Shown in pieces: positions 10,791 to 22,262 of a DNA stretch of 64,000 nt. The notes under the pieces are model-generated. The model had not been told where the DNA came from, searched no databases, and saw nothing but the letters and a program-made list of their open reading frames with translations. Numbering within the stretch: position 1 is the first letter of the stretch; each line of letters opens with the position of its first letter. The DNA comes from Odontocerum albicorne (Eukaryota > Arthropoda > Insecta > Trichoptera > Odontoceridae), in the NCBI GenBank assembly GCA_949825065.1, contig OX463859.1, positions 2,267,137 to 2,331,136 on the forward strand, written 5' to 3'. A program made the translations under genes and the position numbers.

Positions 10791-11284
10791 TAAGTAAACG
10801 TTAACAATGTACCTTATAACAAAATATATATAAAAGAGCCAGTAGTGAGTGCTCAACATATAATAAAAAAAAAATTTACCCTTTTACAACAAAAATATTA
10901 ACAATAAAACCGGAATCAAATCGTAAAATAACATATCACCAACTCAATATTACAGATTGAATTGGTATACTTGATTTTAAAATATTGTAAATGTAATAAA
11001 AAGTTAAATTCGTTAAAACGAAGCTGTGGTTAAAAATTATAAACTTCTCTTGACTATGAAAGATTTTCCAATCCATAAAAGTGTTCAAGAAAACATAGAA
11101 GTTGTTTGAAGTTCGTAACTTACCTCAACACTTTTGAAGACTTTAACTAGTTAAGTTCTGTCAGAAGACTAATTGCATTATCCGTCGATTAACTCTTTAC
11201 GGATACATATTTATTTCCTAAGTGTAATAAGTTAATGAATGTAAAATAAAAAAAATTATGAAGATAATATATTATTATTTTACA
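10791..11284. other. Unassigned AT-rich DNA
   Basis: No feature recognised. Confidence 0.4.
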
Positions 11285-11560
11285 TAGATATATACATATA
11301 CCATATCCCTGCTGAGATAGGCAGAAAGGACAATGCACCTCACTTTCCTGTCCAGACATATACTTTGCCTCTTACACATCCATAGACTTTCTCATACAAC
11401 TTATAAAAATTCTCTGACCCTTTACGTTTCCTTTTTTTTTTTAAATATAATTTATACAACATATTTTTCTTGATCTTACGCTACTTGGTCTACGCGTTTT
11501 ATTTAAATGTGCACTAACATTTGATACTTTCATTTAAATGTTTATAAAATAATTGAATTA
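11285..11560 (-). pseudogene. LINE-D fragment
   Basis: Begins with the 3'-proximal signature CTGCTGAGATAGGCAGAAAGG shared by LINE-D copies at 1465, 24535 and 30225, then decays. Confidence 0.55.
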
Positions 11561-11829
11561 AAAATAACCGTTAATTAATTACAACCCCAAATATTTAAAA
11601 AATGATTAGTTTATTGTTCCCACCATTTTATTGATCCACACGACACGTGATTCCACATTCTTAGCCACGCTTACTTCCAGAATAAATAGAACTGACCTAT
11701 TACACCAATAATACTCAAGGTAAAAATATCTTAAATGACAAAAACAAGGGAGATATGTGACAATCGACAAAGAGTGGCGTGAATGAAATAAAATATGCTT
11801 GGCAAAGTATATACATTGAAATGACACAG

Positions 11830-12010
11830 GAACACTGGTAATGGAATACAAGAGCATAAGGGTGGGAAATTTACAAACCATGTAAGAAGTGCATTGAGAA
11901 GAATTCGTGAACTGACAATGTATGACAGAATACGGAATGAAGTCACAAGGCGTGAATGTGAATTTAAGGCTGATGTGTTCAGTAAGATGAACAATGCATC
12001 AAAGTGCAAA
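11830..12010 (+). pseudogene. LINE-D fragment
   Basis: Plus-strand frame reads VRRIRELTMYDRIRNEVTRR and FKADVFSKMN, the conserved LINE-D C-terminal block, in the best-preserved form in the window. No RT remains. Confidence 0.75.
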
Positions 12011-12184
12011 ATTATATCATATCATCGCTCACGTCTTGAAATTTCATATATATAATAATACACTATAATATATAGCTACTCGTATACCTATACCCCGCAC
12101 AGATAATATTAAAGATCTGGGTGTCTTGTTCCACAACTAGAATATGGAGGTTGTCAGACTTAGAACTTTGAGTTTAATCTATAA

Positions 12185-12397
12185 GGCTAAGGCCACACCG
12201 AAGTGCTTCGCTCAGTGCTAAGCTAGGTGCTACGTGACTAATAGACTAGGTGACTATAAAAGTCACGTAGCGTGGCGCGAAGCGTGTAGTGTGGCTATTG
12301 CGATAGTATGGGGTGCGTTGGTTTGTTAGGATATGTCACCTAGCTCGCAGCGTAGCTCCAAGCATCAAGCGAGGATCCTACCTATGTGGCCGAGGCC
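12185..12397. mobile_element. MITE, PIF/Harbinger-like, 3-bp TAA duplication
   Basis: TAA|GGCTAAGGCCACAC at left and TATGTGGCCGAGGCC|TAA at right give a 3-bp duplication and an imperfect TIR. The interior is GC-rich with fold-back words (AGTGCTTCGC/GCGAAGC, GTCACGTAG). No coding capacity. Confidence 0.65.
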
Positions 12398-12439
12398 TAA
12401 AAGATGTGTGCTGCTTTCTGAAATACAAAAACTTGTCAT

Positions 12440-12785
12440 CGTCGTTGTTGCAGATCTTCGTAGTCAAGGATACCCTCGCCATTCTAACTTCAATTCAATT
12501 GGAAAGCGACGCTGTTATGTGGAGTTTTTTGTTTCTTTTTTAAATGAGTAAGTCGTTGCATGCCGGCAAACTCACTGGCAACACCGCTGTACTGGATTCG
12601 ATGGCACACTGAAGGGAGACGATTGGAGCACACCAAATGGTTTTATTTTCTCTTTTTCGAAGGAATCGATTAGACCGAAGTCTTATCCTTATATAGGTAC
12701 GTATCCTTATACCCTCGAGTACTAGGTGGAAAAAAATTGTTTTTCAAAGGGCGTAGTATAAATTGGGATTCGAACCGGCGACTTA
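12440..12785 (-). mobile_element. SINE-A (tRNA-derived), body, minus strand
   Basis: Reverse strand shares CGCTTTCCAATTGAATTGA, ATGGCGAGGGTATCCT and the middle region with copies at 23078-23470 and 61668-62015. At its 5' end (12760-12785) GGGATTCGAACCGGCGAC is the reverse complement of a B-box-like GTCGCCGGTTCGAATCCC. Confidence 0.75.
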
Positions 12786-12959
12786 ACAATTTATTTACAA
12801 CAACTGATACACAATAAACCAATACAAGCACATGCGTTTTTCATCAGAAGATGGCAGCAATCATACTCGATTACGAGGAATACCCTATCGTTTGTCCATC
12901 TATGTTCTATGGAGGTATGAGGAGCATGGTGGGAGAGTCACATATCTGAATATATTGTC

Positions 12960-13640
12960 AAATTATATTCTTTATAGGATAGAATACCTCATTTATACAC
13001 AAGTATAAATGTCTCCCGCCCGTTCAACATGTCCCATCTGCTCCCACATAATTCTCCACTTATTTAGTCACATATTGTTGGAAACTCCTGACATATTTAG
13101 TACTATACAAGGTTCCCTATAGTTGTTACACTCCTTCCTCTTTCCTTTGAATTATCATTGGCACAAATCATCCTATTTATAGGATGAAATACCTCATTAA
13201 TACACAAGTATAAATGTCTCCCGGCCGTTCAACATGTCCCATCTACTCCCACATAATTCTCCACTTATTTGGTCACATATTGTTGGAAACTCCTGACATA
13301 TTTAGAACTATACTAGTTTCCCTATAGTTGTTACACTCCTTCCTCTTTCCTTTGAATTATGATTGGCACAAATCATCATGTCTATAAGATGGAATACCTC
13401 ATTAATACACAAGTATAAATGTATCCCGCCTGTTCCACATTTCCCACCTACTCCCACATAATTTTCCACTTATTTACAGTCACATATCTGAATATATTGT
13501 CCAAAACTCCTTAAATATTTAGTACTTTACTAGTATCCCTATAGTTCTTACACTCTATCCTTTGAATTTTCATTAGCACAAATCATCATCTTTATAGGAT
13601 CGAGTTCCTCATTAATACACAAGTATAAATGTTTTCTGCC
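12960..13640. repeat. ~205-bp satellite, about 3.3 copies
   Basis: AATACCTCATTAATACACAAG recurs near 12983, 13188, 13393 and 13603, followed each time by CCGTTC..CATGTCCCA, CTCCCACATAATTCTCCAC and TCCTTTGAATTATCATTGGC. Copies are diverged. Confidence 0.85.
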
Positions 13641-14339
13641 CGTTCCGACATGTCCTACCTACTCCCGCAAGAATGAAAAATGGAAAAGTATATTATCATC
13701 TATTGGTACCTCTACTGTCTATTATTTCAACAAACTTCTACCTGCCAAAGAGGAATCTCCTCCATCTATGTTCTCGGCGTGTATGTATATTTTAAATGTA
13801 TATCTGAATTAAGTAACAAATTCATATTATTTTTCATTCTGAAGTCCTACGATTTTCCATCATGAAGTCTTTTGATTTTAAGCTAAATAGCGATCAGCAT
13901 GAAGTCACGTATATCGCTTACATCCAGGACATAATTAGCCCACTTCCCTCGATACAACCCTTATATTTTATCTCGACCGGAACGGCCTAGATTACACCCT
14001 CAAATGAGACACTTTGTATGATCCGCTCCAATATCGGATACTGGATAGTGCTTGAGAGTGAATCCTTGAACACTGGACTGGCAATAAGGATAATAGGGCC
14101 TCTTGTAGAAAATTAAAAATCTGTGTTGTATCCTTTTAGTTTGTTTGATATTTGATGTATTTTCTACTCGTATTTTAGTATCCATTTATTTTAATCAAAT
14201 AAGAGTGCCTTCAATACACAAGTTTTTGAAAGAAAATCGTTTTTTTTTTATTATTAATTTATTGTAAAAATATATGACACTTATGTGTCCTTTATAAACC
14301 ATAACGAAATTTACAAAACTTAAGGTATAATAATTATTA
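13641..14339. other. Unassigned DNA
   Basis: No recognisable gene. TACTCGTA at 14165-14172. Confidence 0.4.
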
Positions 14340-14575
14340 ATTTATTTGACACTTCATTGTAAAACAATCAAGCGGGCGTATTATCAGGTGGCAATCTCTT
14401 TTAGCCAACCAAACAACAGTAAACAAAGGAATTTATATTATGGTTCACATATTCAAATAATTATTCACCTTGACAAAATTTATGATACATAGTTACAATA
14501 ACTAGGAGGTATTAATCAAAGAAAAAGGAAGGGATGGGGAAAAAGAAGGCAAAGGAATGAAATACGTGATAAAGG
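14340..14575 (-). repeat. LINE-E 3' UTR-like segment
   Basis: Shares TGGCAATCTCTT..AGCCAACCA and GGAAGGGATGG...AAAGG with 62755-63050, which directly follows the LINE-E coding remnant on the minus strand. Confidence 0.6.
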
Positions 14576-15118
14576 TTTTTCAAATTGAGCTTTTTTTTTT
14601 AAATTCTATTTTTTTTAATTCTTGAATAAAATACAATTTGCTTTGATTTATAAAAACTTTATATAGATCATTGGAGTATAATGTTCGATATTTAAACACA
14701 AAAAAAAAACAATATCCGCCAAATGTCCACCTCTTGCAGCTCCACAGATGTCCACTATTTTGTCAAAATTTTCGATGAAACTTTGGCATAACTGCGGTTC
14801 TAACTCACCAATAACGCGAATAATTTTGTCCTTCAGCTCAGGAATTGATTAGGAGTCATTCTTACAGATCTGGTTTTTCACGTAACTACCGAGAAATAGT
14901 CCAACGGTGTCAAATCACATTATCTTGGTGGCCAACTAATATCACCGTTTCCGGAGATTAGAATACATAAAATAATTCAACAATTTGGACGCGTTGTTGT
15001 ATTTTAGACGACTCCATTTTTATAAATGTCATACATTACACTTCTCAAGACCCAAGCAAGTTCGCGACACCATCTGTGTTTTATCCAAGAATTTAAACAT
15101 AGCTCAATTTGTAAGAAC
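14576..15118 (-). mobile_element. IS630/Tc1-mariner superfamily deletion derivative, copy 2
   Basis: Reverse-strand homologue of 48380-48941 with the same organisation: terminal TTCAAATTGAGC, a start ATGGAGTCGTCTAAAATACA (MESSKIQQRVQIVELF), then a jump to the transposase C-terminus (GGAGCTGCAAGAGGTGGAC, reading AARGGHLADIV). Both copies share the same internal deletion, so the family multiplied in its deleted form. Confidence 0.8.
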
Positions 15119-15304
15119 CATTATAACTATTATAATTTGACACAAGGAAAACATCAATAAAAGACTTGAATACAAAGAGACAAAGCAAATTAATATTGAC
15201 GAATTTGAATTATCTTAATTTTTTTTAGCATCGTATCAGCATAAAAATGAAAACATTTTTTGTGGTTAAGTTTATTACATATAAACCATCACGCAATTTC
15301 TCGT

Positions 15305-16010
15305 TTGAGATGAGCATAGAGGATAGAGTGGCAGACTTTCTTCTCTCGACACATATCCTTGACCTTTTTCACATCCATACACTATCTCACCTAACTTTTA
15401 CGATTTCTCTCACTTTCTACATTTATTTTTTTCAGAATACCATTCACTTTATCCAGCCATACTTTTCTTGTTCTTCTTCTCACACGCCCTCCGCTTACAT
15501 TTGCACTATACTCGTATATCTGTTTTGTTATTTCCTTAATCCATTTGTTCGTTCGTCATGGTATTCAATACATCAGCCTTAAGTTCACATTAATCCCCAA
15601 TCACTTCACTATGTTTTCCATCATGCATTGTCGTTCTACATATTCATTTTAAAGCATGCATTTCTACAGTATTTATTTAGCTCCTCTCAGTCTTTTTTTA
15701 GGTCCATATTTAACTCCCATACAACAAAGTTGGCACTAAAATAATGTTGTAGATTATCATCTAAGTAGATTTTTTTTATCCAGTTAAGTATACGTGTTTT
15801 TATAACGTCTGTTCCTAAAGTAACACGGTCTTCAGTATATATTTTGATTATTCTATCGTTTAAGAAAATACTACTCAAATAGCAGAATTTCTCAACTAAC
15901 TCAAATCTTTTACTATTCACCCATATATCGTCTTTACTTTTCCTTTCACACTTTTTCATCACCATTGCTTTAAATTTCGCAACATTCGTTTTTAAATATT
16001 TTTGCTTATT
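15305..16010 (-). pseudogene. LINE-D RT C-terminal region
   Basis: The longest open frame (15687-15965) reads KRFELVEKFCYLSSIFLND near its start and WELNMDLKKD at its end; the VEKFCYLGS-type block is a standard post-RT segment of non-LTR retrotransposons. Downstream to 15305 lie the decayed ADVF and FGH blocks. TACTCGTA at 15509-15516. Confidence 0.7.
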
Positions 16011-16011
16011 T

Positions 16012-16470
16012 TATTCATCATCATCATCAGCAGCCCGTCTCCGTTCAAAGTTGAACAAAGGCCTCCCCTCTCCTCCTCCATTCCTCTCTTTCCTGGGCAT
16101 ATCGTTTCCAGTTGCTCCCGGCCATTCTTCTAATGCAGTCTGACTACCGTGTCTGAGTACGGCCCTACTTCCTCTTCCCTGTCTTGGGTGCCACTCCAGC
16201 ACTCTGGGTCCATCTATCATCTGTGCATCTGGCAATGTGTCCCGCCTAGTTCCACTTCTGAATGGCGACTCTTTCAGCGACATCAGCTACTTTGGTCTGC
16301 TGCCTTATCCATTCATTGGTTTTCCTATCCCTAAGACAGATATTTAACATTCTTCTCTCCATGGCCCTCTGCGTCATCATGAGCTTGTGCATTATCTACA
16401 ATATTTATTCAGCACCGATGTTTCCAGCCCATACGTTAGCGCAGGAAGAACACAGGAGTCGAATACGGAT
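16012..16470 (-). pseudogene. LINE-F 3' end with GAT-repeat tail
   Basis: Reverse-strand frame includes ERRMLNICLRDRKTNEWIR, AGHIARCTDDRWTQ, KRYAQERKEWRRGEG, and ends in RRRAADDDDE encoded by a (GAT)n tail. The AGHIAR..DDRW block and the simple-repeat 3' terminus are typical of RTE-like LINEs in invertebrates. A related LINE is at 52525-52960. Confidence 0.75.
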
Positions 16471-16937
16471 TTTTATTGCCTACAATAATTATATGTTGAT
16501 TATTCAAACAATTATTTGTAAAATACATAAAATAAAATGATAATACGAGTATATTAAATAAATATTTTGGTGGCGATCGGGAAAAAATTTAAACACCCCG
16601 GTTGAAGAAGCAATAAATAATTATTTATAATTATTCCAGTAACGCCTCATAAATCAAGCGGCTCCACATGCCGCACACATTTAAGAACAAATTGATACCG
16701 GTCCTGTCTTCAAGATGAGAATGAATACATGCTATTAATATCCTTAATTTGCCTCTAGCGGCAGAATCTTAAATTGAATTATTATTTCTTCGCAGAGTTA
16801 TATGATAGATTTCGCCCATTATTCATAATCGTTTTAAAGAGGCACCCAACTTGTAATAAAAATATATTCAATACAATTAATCACGGAGGTTGGGTTCTTG
16901 GATATATATTTCGATATCACTGATTGGTTATATCATA

Positions 16938-17045
16938 ACTAGTTGCAGCCCGTGAAATATTCACGGAAGTAAAACAAATTCTACATTTATGAAAATATAC
17001 ATTCGTAAATGTAGATTTTTTGACATACTTTTTTTCTCGTTTTGA
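16938..17045 (-). mobile_element. Helitron 3' terminus (minus strand)
   Basis: Reverse strand ends CCGTGAATATTTCACGGGCT..CAACTAG|T: a perfect-stem hairpin about 6 nt before a CTAG end followed by T, the Helitron 3' signature. Upstream inner sequence (ATTCTACATTTATGAA...) is shared with 54303-54420. The 5' end was not identified. Confidence 0.65.
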
Positions 17046-17049
17046 AAGA

Positions 17050-17200
17050 AAAGATATAACTAAAGTAATAGGTATACTTATACCCCGAATAATAGGCGTA
17101 ACAATGTCTGTATTATTCGAGGGAGCGCAGCACGGAGTTCGAACCGGCGACCTTCCGCACGTAAGTCTAATGCGTTACCGCGCAGCCATGCATCTCATAG
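17050..17200 (-). mobile_element. SINE-A tRNA-like head, minus strand
   Basis: Reverse strand: GCATGGCTGCGCGGTAACGC (A-box) and GGTCGCCGGTTCGAACTCCG (B-box), as in 23078 and 61668. The body is lost after about 100 bp. Confidence 0.75.
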
Positions 17201-17266
17201 TGTAGTCTTGGGAGTTCAACATAAAAAAATAAACCTGTTTAATAAATGAGACGGTAAAATTTAAAA

Positions 17267-17592
17267 TAGATCATGCCCGTCGGATACAAAAAATGAGTTG
17301 ATAAAGCAGATTTTTTCTTATAGGTGGTACGGAACCGTTTAACATTTTCATTTCAATGAAAAAAGCACATAAATCATTTTAAAATCATAATAAAAAAACA
17401 GTATTTTTTCTAAAAGAATCTTGTCCAGGCTTCAAACCAATCAAAAAAGATCGTGTCCGAATTGACCAATCATAGATTTCCGATTGTGTCTAACTTCATA
17501 TCACTTTACAAGCAACTGTCAGTTGTAAATCGTACGTGTAGTGTAATGTCATTATACAGATTTATCTACCTACATATATTTATAGTTTTATA
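17267..17592 (+). repeat. Dispersed repeat C, copy 1
   Basis: ~325 bp matching 18345-18671 closely (CATTTTCATTTCAATGAAAA, AATCAAAAAAGATC, TGTCTAACTTCATA). This copy has the empty site CTACATATATTTATAG where copy 2 has a TACGAGTA insertion. Confidence 0.85.
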
Positions 17593-17639
17593 GTAGATTC
17601 GAATCAACTTTTACAGATTACCATAGTAAAATTCACTAA

Positions 17640-18240
17640 GCGCAGATAAAGGATCTTGTAGGAATACCTACCTAAATAAATAAATAAATAAATAATTGTC
17701 AAAATGAATAAGTGAATTGTTAAACACAATTAAATTAAATTAATTATTGTCAGATAGTAAACATACAGGGGCAATGACCGATGAAGAATTCAATGATTGT
17801 CACACACTATGAACAACAACAATATTTACTATTTATAACGTCTGCGAATTGGCTAGCTATCTCCAAATATAAATAATTAACCTACCGCCAGTTCATGCGC
17901 TAGAGCAAGGCAGGTATGTATCGCGAATGTATTCACTCATTGGTATAAATTACTCGGACGCCGAGAAATAAACATATTATTATTGTCATTCATTCAACTG
18001 TCAAGACTTATTATTTATTTTGCCCGCTGTCCACTTATCGTTTTATATCCGCATTCCTGAGTCTATATTTATTGAATACAAAGCAAGATCATCATGACTT
18101 ATCAAGATAAGCAATCCGCTATATTGATGACTCTGAACGAGAAGTAACGCAGAATCAACTAAAACGAAGAGCGATTTCGATATCAAAATCATCAGCACGT
18201 CCTAATAGGACACACGCTACATTGATAACGACCATCGTTA
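17640..18240 (+). repeat. Dispersed repeat D, LTR-like, copy 1
   Basis: ~600 bp present in inverted orientation at 39085-39672. It contains GGTATAAATTACTCGG followed by GAGAAATAAACATATT, a TATA-box/polyadenylation arrangement like the solo LTRs at 32830 and 35293, but no terminal TG..CA or target duplication was defined. Confidence 0.75.
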
Positions 18241-18344
18241 CAATCTTATATACTATCTGACATGTGATAATAACACATTCAGCTTTTTGTCGAATATGGT
18301 ATAGTGATATGTTCATATTTGAGGAGGTAACATTAAAAAAATAC

Positions 18345-18671
18345 CATATCCATCGGATACAGAAAATGAGTTGATAAAGCAGATTCCTACTTATCGATTT
18401 TACGGAGCCGTTCAACATTTTCATTTCAATGAAAAAAGCACATAAATCATTTTAAAATCATAACAAAAAATCAGTATTTTTCAAAAAGAATCTTGTGCAA
18501 GCTTCAAACCAATCAAAAAAGATCATGTTCGAATTGACCAATTATAGCTTTCCGATTGTGTCTAACTTCATACCAGTTCACCAGCAACTGTCAGTTTTAA
18601 ATCGTACGTGCAGTTTAATGTCATTATGCAGATTTATCTACCTACATACGAGTATATTTATAGTTTTATAT
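18345..18671 (+). repeat. Dispersed repeat C, copy 2
   Basis: Direct repeat of 17267-17592, 1.08 kb downstream, carrying the 6-bp insertion at 18647-18654. Confidence 0.85.
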
Positions 18672-18903
18672 TAATATTTCTTCTTATTTTGTGACACTAC
18701 TTATTGTATTTTATTAAAATAAAAAGTAATTACTCTACCCAATTATTTTTTGTTTGTTTTTGTATAATATTTATGAAATCGAGCAAAAAACAGCATATCC
18801 CAGACCTGTTCAATCAAAAAAGATTAAAGTAGAATTGTTCTCTTAAAAAGGATCACGTCCATATTTTAAACTATAATAGCTATTGAATTATTATGATTCG
18901 ATT

Positions 18904-19418
18904 TTAACCCTTTAACGGGGCATAAGCAGCAATCGGTCGCATATGCGACCACCCTTATGCTTATACTTATAAGGATTCATTTTCTTAATGAAACGTTTTT
19001 AAGTAACACAAATGTCAAATTGGCAAATATTGTGGACGGGCAGAGGTCTTATTAAAGACGGATCGTCGTGAAGTTAGCTGCATGTTTAGTAGCAACGATC
19101 TAAACATCCGGTCAATTTATTATCAAATATGTAAATAGGTATTATAAGTAAATCACCATTCATTACATCTCATATAAGAATTGTATTTCCTAATACAACA
19201 TAAACTTAGATATTATTACCTAAACATTCATTGGACACTTTTGCGACCACTGACATGACCAATGAAATGGGCACAGGTCTCATATGCGAGCGCCTCATTT
19301 AAAAAAAAAATAAAACACATTTTCTTAGAAATAAAGTTGATTTGATACACATAATAATGATTTATTCAACAAAAAACTCAATATCTCAAAAATAAAAACT
19401 TGCCCTATAAAGGATTAA
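18904..19418. mobile_element. TTAA-bounded non-autonomous element P3
   Basis: TTAACCCTTTAACGGGGCAT at left and GCCCTATAAAGGATTAA at right: TTAA duplication and an imperfect TIR. A fold-back TCGGTCGCATATGCGACC lies just inside. No coding. Confidence 0.65.
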
Positions 19419-20590
19419 ACAACAAATCAAGTCACCTTAAGCGATTTTAAGGATTTCAGATATTTTTACAATGAATTATTATGTCATATATTTTTTGTTA
19501 TTAACATTTTTTTGCCATATCCCAACATTCTGATTTGGTTGGACATGTTATTTTTTTTAATATTACCTCCTCAAATATCTGGTTGTGTGGAAGAGATTGT
19601 CATATTGCATATAACGAAAGAATCATTTAGCCTGTCACCGCGTTAAAAATCAAATTCCACGAATCCTGTTCGCGGCACAATTTCAGCGTTTTTTAATTTC
19701 TAAGTTTAAACACATATTTTGTTTAGAACCACTGATATTTGATAACAACACCAAGTAAACATGACACTTAAGTAATTTTCTGATAATAAATAATAGTCAT
19801 TACTCTTAAGGAGACTCATTAAATAAAGGAGATAAACTTAACATTACGTAAAATAAACAAAGGAATGCTACGATCAAATCAATGCTTCATGACACTCACC
19901 CAATCAAATGCATATAACACTAGTAATGTTTATTTACGTAAGAGAGACTTAGTAATGTTTATTTACGTAAGAGAGACTCATCGCAGGACTCGATCCGCGC
20001 GACAGGTCGTTAATGCTGGAAATATTGAGAAACCAAAAAAATTCGGCGCTCTGTTTATTCAACAATATCTCATAAACTAATATATTATTTGACAAGGTTT
20101 TCAGAGATGTCGCTAGAATAAAGATTATTTTAAATTTTAGTTTAATTTTTATTCCGGTTTTGTGTCATTTTTTTTAAGTATTTGTGATTTGAAACTTGGA
20201 TTGTCGTCAGATCACAGGCGTTTGTGCTCCCCGCGGGGAAAGAGTTAAGAGTAAAAAATTAAAATGTATTTATTTCGTTTCGTAACATGATTTTATTTTA
20301 CTTCCTCGCTGTTCTGCTGTTCAGATATAAAGTTTCTTATAAAGTTTAATTTATATTATAACTTCCCAGAGTTGAGATGAAATTTGTATACAATTCTCTG
20401 TTTCTCTCTTACAGGAAAATTGAGTGAAATGTCTTGAAATGAAGACGCGAAATGAACAGAGAACAATACACCGTAAAACTAAGAAGAACAAGAAGATTGC
20501 AAATTTAATAAATATAAGTTGTGCAAATAATTTTGTGTTTGATTTGTTAATTTGACGAAATAAGACGTCGTTAGGACTGAAAGACTCAAT
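19419..20590. other. Unassigned DNA with a 29-bp duplication
   Basis: TAGTAATGTTTATTTACGTA.. is repeated head-to-tail at 19921 and 19950. A reverse copy of ATATTTGAGGAGGTAACATT (18315) sits at 19559-19578. No gene recognised. Confidence 0.45.
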
Positions 20591-20599
20591 GGAAACTTT

Positions 20600-20995
20600 C
20601 AGATATTGAATAATTTATTCGTATGGTACTGTTCAACAAATCCGAATTGATAATGCGGGCTTTACTCTTTAGAATTTTAACTAATAGTATCCAAAACTCC
20701 TTGAATCATTCATCTTGTTTGCTATTTGCTGATGATCTCAATTTTTTAAAGAAAATTACTACTATTCACGGTTGTGCAGAACTACACGTTATAGATTCTC
20801 TTATTTCCTGGTTTGAATACAATCACCTCTGTTTCAATATCAAAGAGCATGTTTGCATGTTCCATAGTCAATTATCTCCACCAGTCCCCCATCAATATAC
20901 AATAAAGACACAAGTACTTTATAGGGTAACCGAATTCCGGTCACTTTTAATGCAAGCCTCACAATTGTAAACCATGTTTTGCAACTGATATCAAA
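20600..20995 (+). pseudogene. Jockey/CR1-like reverse transcriptase fragment
   Basis: The frame 20623-20970 carries SSCLLFADDLNFLK, with the RT catalytic FADD at 20725-20736, then a WFEYNHLCFNI block and a shortened YRVTEFRSL end. It represents the palm domain of a non-LTR RT of about 100 residues; endonuclease and upstream RT blocks are missing. The 3' part abuts a PLE-A copy. Confidence 0.8.
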
Positions 20996-20997
20996 CT

Positions 20998-21469
20998 TTG
21001 TAATTTATTTATAACAAACACTGTTTATTCCACTTTTTTGTGACGGTATAGCTCTACCAGTTTCAAGGCTTTCACCTCATCTTCAGGGGAGCGCAAACAA
21101 GACTAAATGGAAAGACAGGAAGATCTTTTGAAAAGAGATTTCGTGAACACAAATCCGCCTTAACAAATCCTCTAATTTATTCTGAAATGGGTTATCATTG
21201 TCACCGTGAGAATCATACTTTTTCTATCGATGATGCCTAATTCTTACATATTAGTGGCAACGGAAATAAATTGGACAGATTAGAGGCCCTAGAAATTTCT
21301 AAGTCAGTATACCGATCGGAACATCTGTTGAACAGTTATTTCCCCAAAATCTCCCCGCTGTTGGCCGAAATTATCCCTAGCCTTCCTCACCCCCCAGCCT
21401 CCAACCGTTGAAGCGTCTATATCGGTACCAGTTCGAACAGCATTTAGTCTTGTTTGCGCTCCCCTGAAG
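20998..21469 (+). mobile_element. Penelope-like element PLE-A, copy with longest 3' ORF
   Basis: Inverted pLTR (TTATTCCACTTTTTTGTGAC...CTTCAGGGGAGCG), coding remnant, then the start of the second pLTR (TTTGCGCTCCCCTGAAG), where it is truncated. Confidence 0.8.
21103..21411 (+). pseudogene. PLE GIY-YIG endonuclease, C-terminal region
   Basis: Translation reads NGKTGRSFEKRFREHKSALT, then GYHCHRENHTFSIDDA, a TAA where another copy has Lys, FLHISGNGNKLDRLEALEI and a proline-rich end. TGRSF..R..EH followed by H...H and LDRLE..EI is the pattern at the end of Penelope-like ORFs, after the GIY and YIG motifs (not present here). Assignment rests on pattern memory; a domain search would settle it. Confidence 0.75.
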
Positions 21470-21564
21470 TAAAATACAAAAATATACTGGAATAAACACA
21501 AAAAAATTGATATCATTATGGTATAGACCAGACGGTAATTGTATGTAAAAAGCAAAATAAGTAA

Positions 21565-22262
21565 ATAAAATACTTATTTTATATTTTTGTGTTCGCAACA
21601 GGTGTATTTATGGGTTTACTACCGGTTTCGAAGGCCACCGTCTTCATCGTCAGGTGAAGATAAACTAAATGACTAAAAATACATTTCCTGTACAAGTGTA
21701 AATAATATAAGAGGAATGAGGTAGGGGGAGAGAAGTGGGGAGAGATGTGATTTAATGGTAAATGGGGCGGGGAAAAAATGAAAATGGATCTTTTGGGCAG
21801 GTCAGGGTCTGGATATCCAAGGGGGGTGGATTTTAAATAGGAGACATATTAAGCAGAAGGCTATTATTTAATTGGTTTGGTTGTTGATGATATTTAGACT
21901 TAATTTTATACATTTTTTAATCTCGAGAACTTCCAAATTGTCGAGCTGCAATCCCCCTCGGCTTATATGTAAAATCCGCAAACCACAATTGACATCGAAC
22001 GAATTGTTATTTTCAATTAGGTGGTTAGCGAACTATGAACACTTATTGTTGTTCAGGCATCTTAAATGAACCTTAACTCGTTTTTCAAAACCTGACGATG
22101 AAGACGGTGGTCTTCGAAACCGGTAGTAAACCCAAAAGTAAACCTGTGGTGAACACAAAAAAATAAAATAAGTATTTTATTTACTTTACATAAAACATGG
22201 CACCAAATAGGGAAACTAGTCTTTTCGAATATTCAAGAAACAGAAGATAATTATTTAAAATA
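21565..22262 (-). mobile_element. Penelope-like element PLE-B, copy 2
   Basis: Inverted terminal blocks (TTTGTGTTCGCAACAGGTGT...CCGGTTTCGAAGGCC at left; CTGACGATGAAGACGGTGG..CGAAACCGGTAGTAAACCC at right) enclose reverse-strand coding 21860-22070: HLRCLNNNKCS, FANHLIENNNSF, ILHISRGGLQLDNLEVLEI. FA.HL.E and LDNLE..EI match the C-terminus of PLE ORFs. One in-frame TAG. PLE-B and PLE-A are distinct families. Confidence 0.78.
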
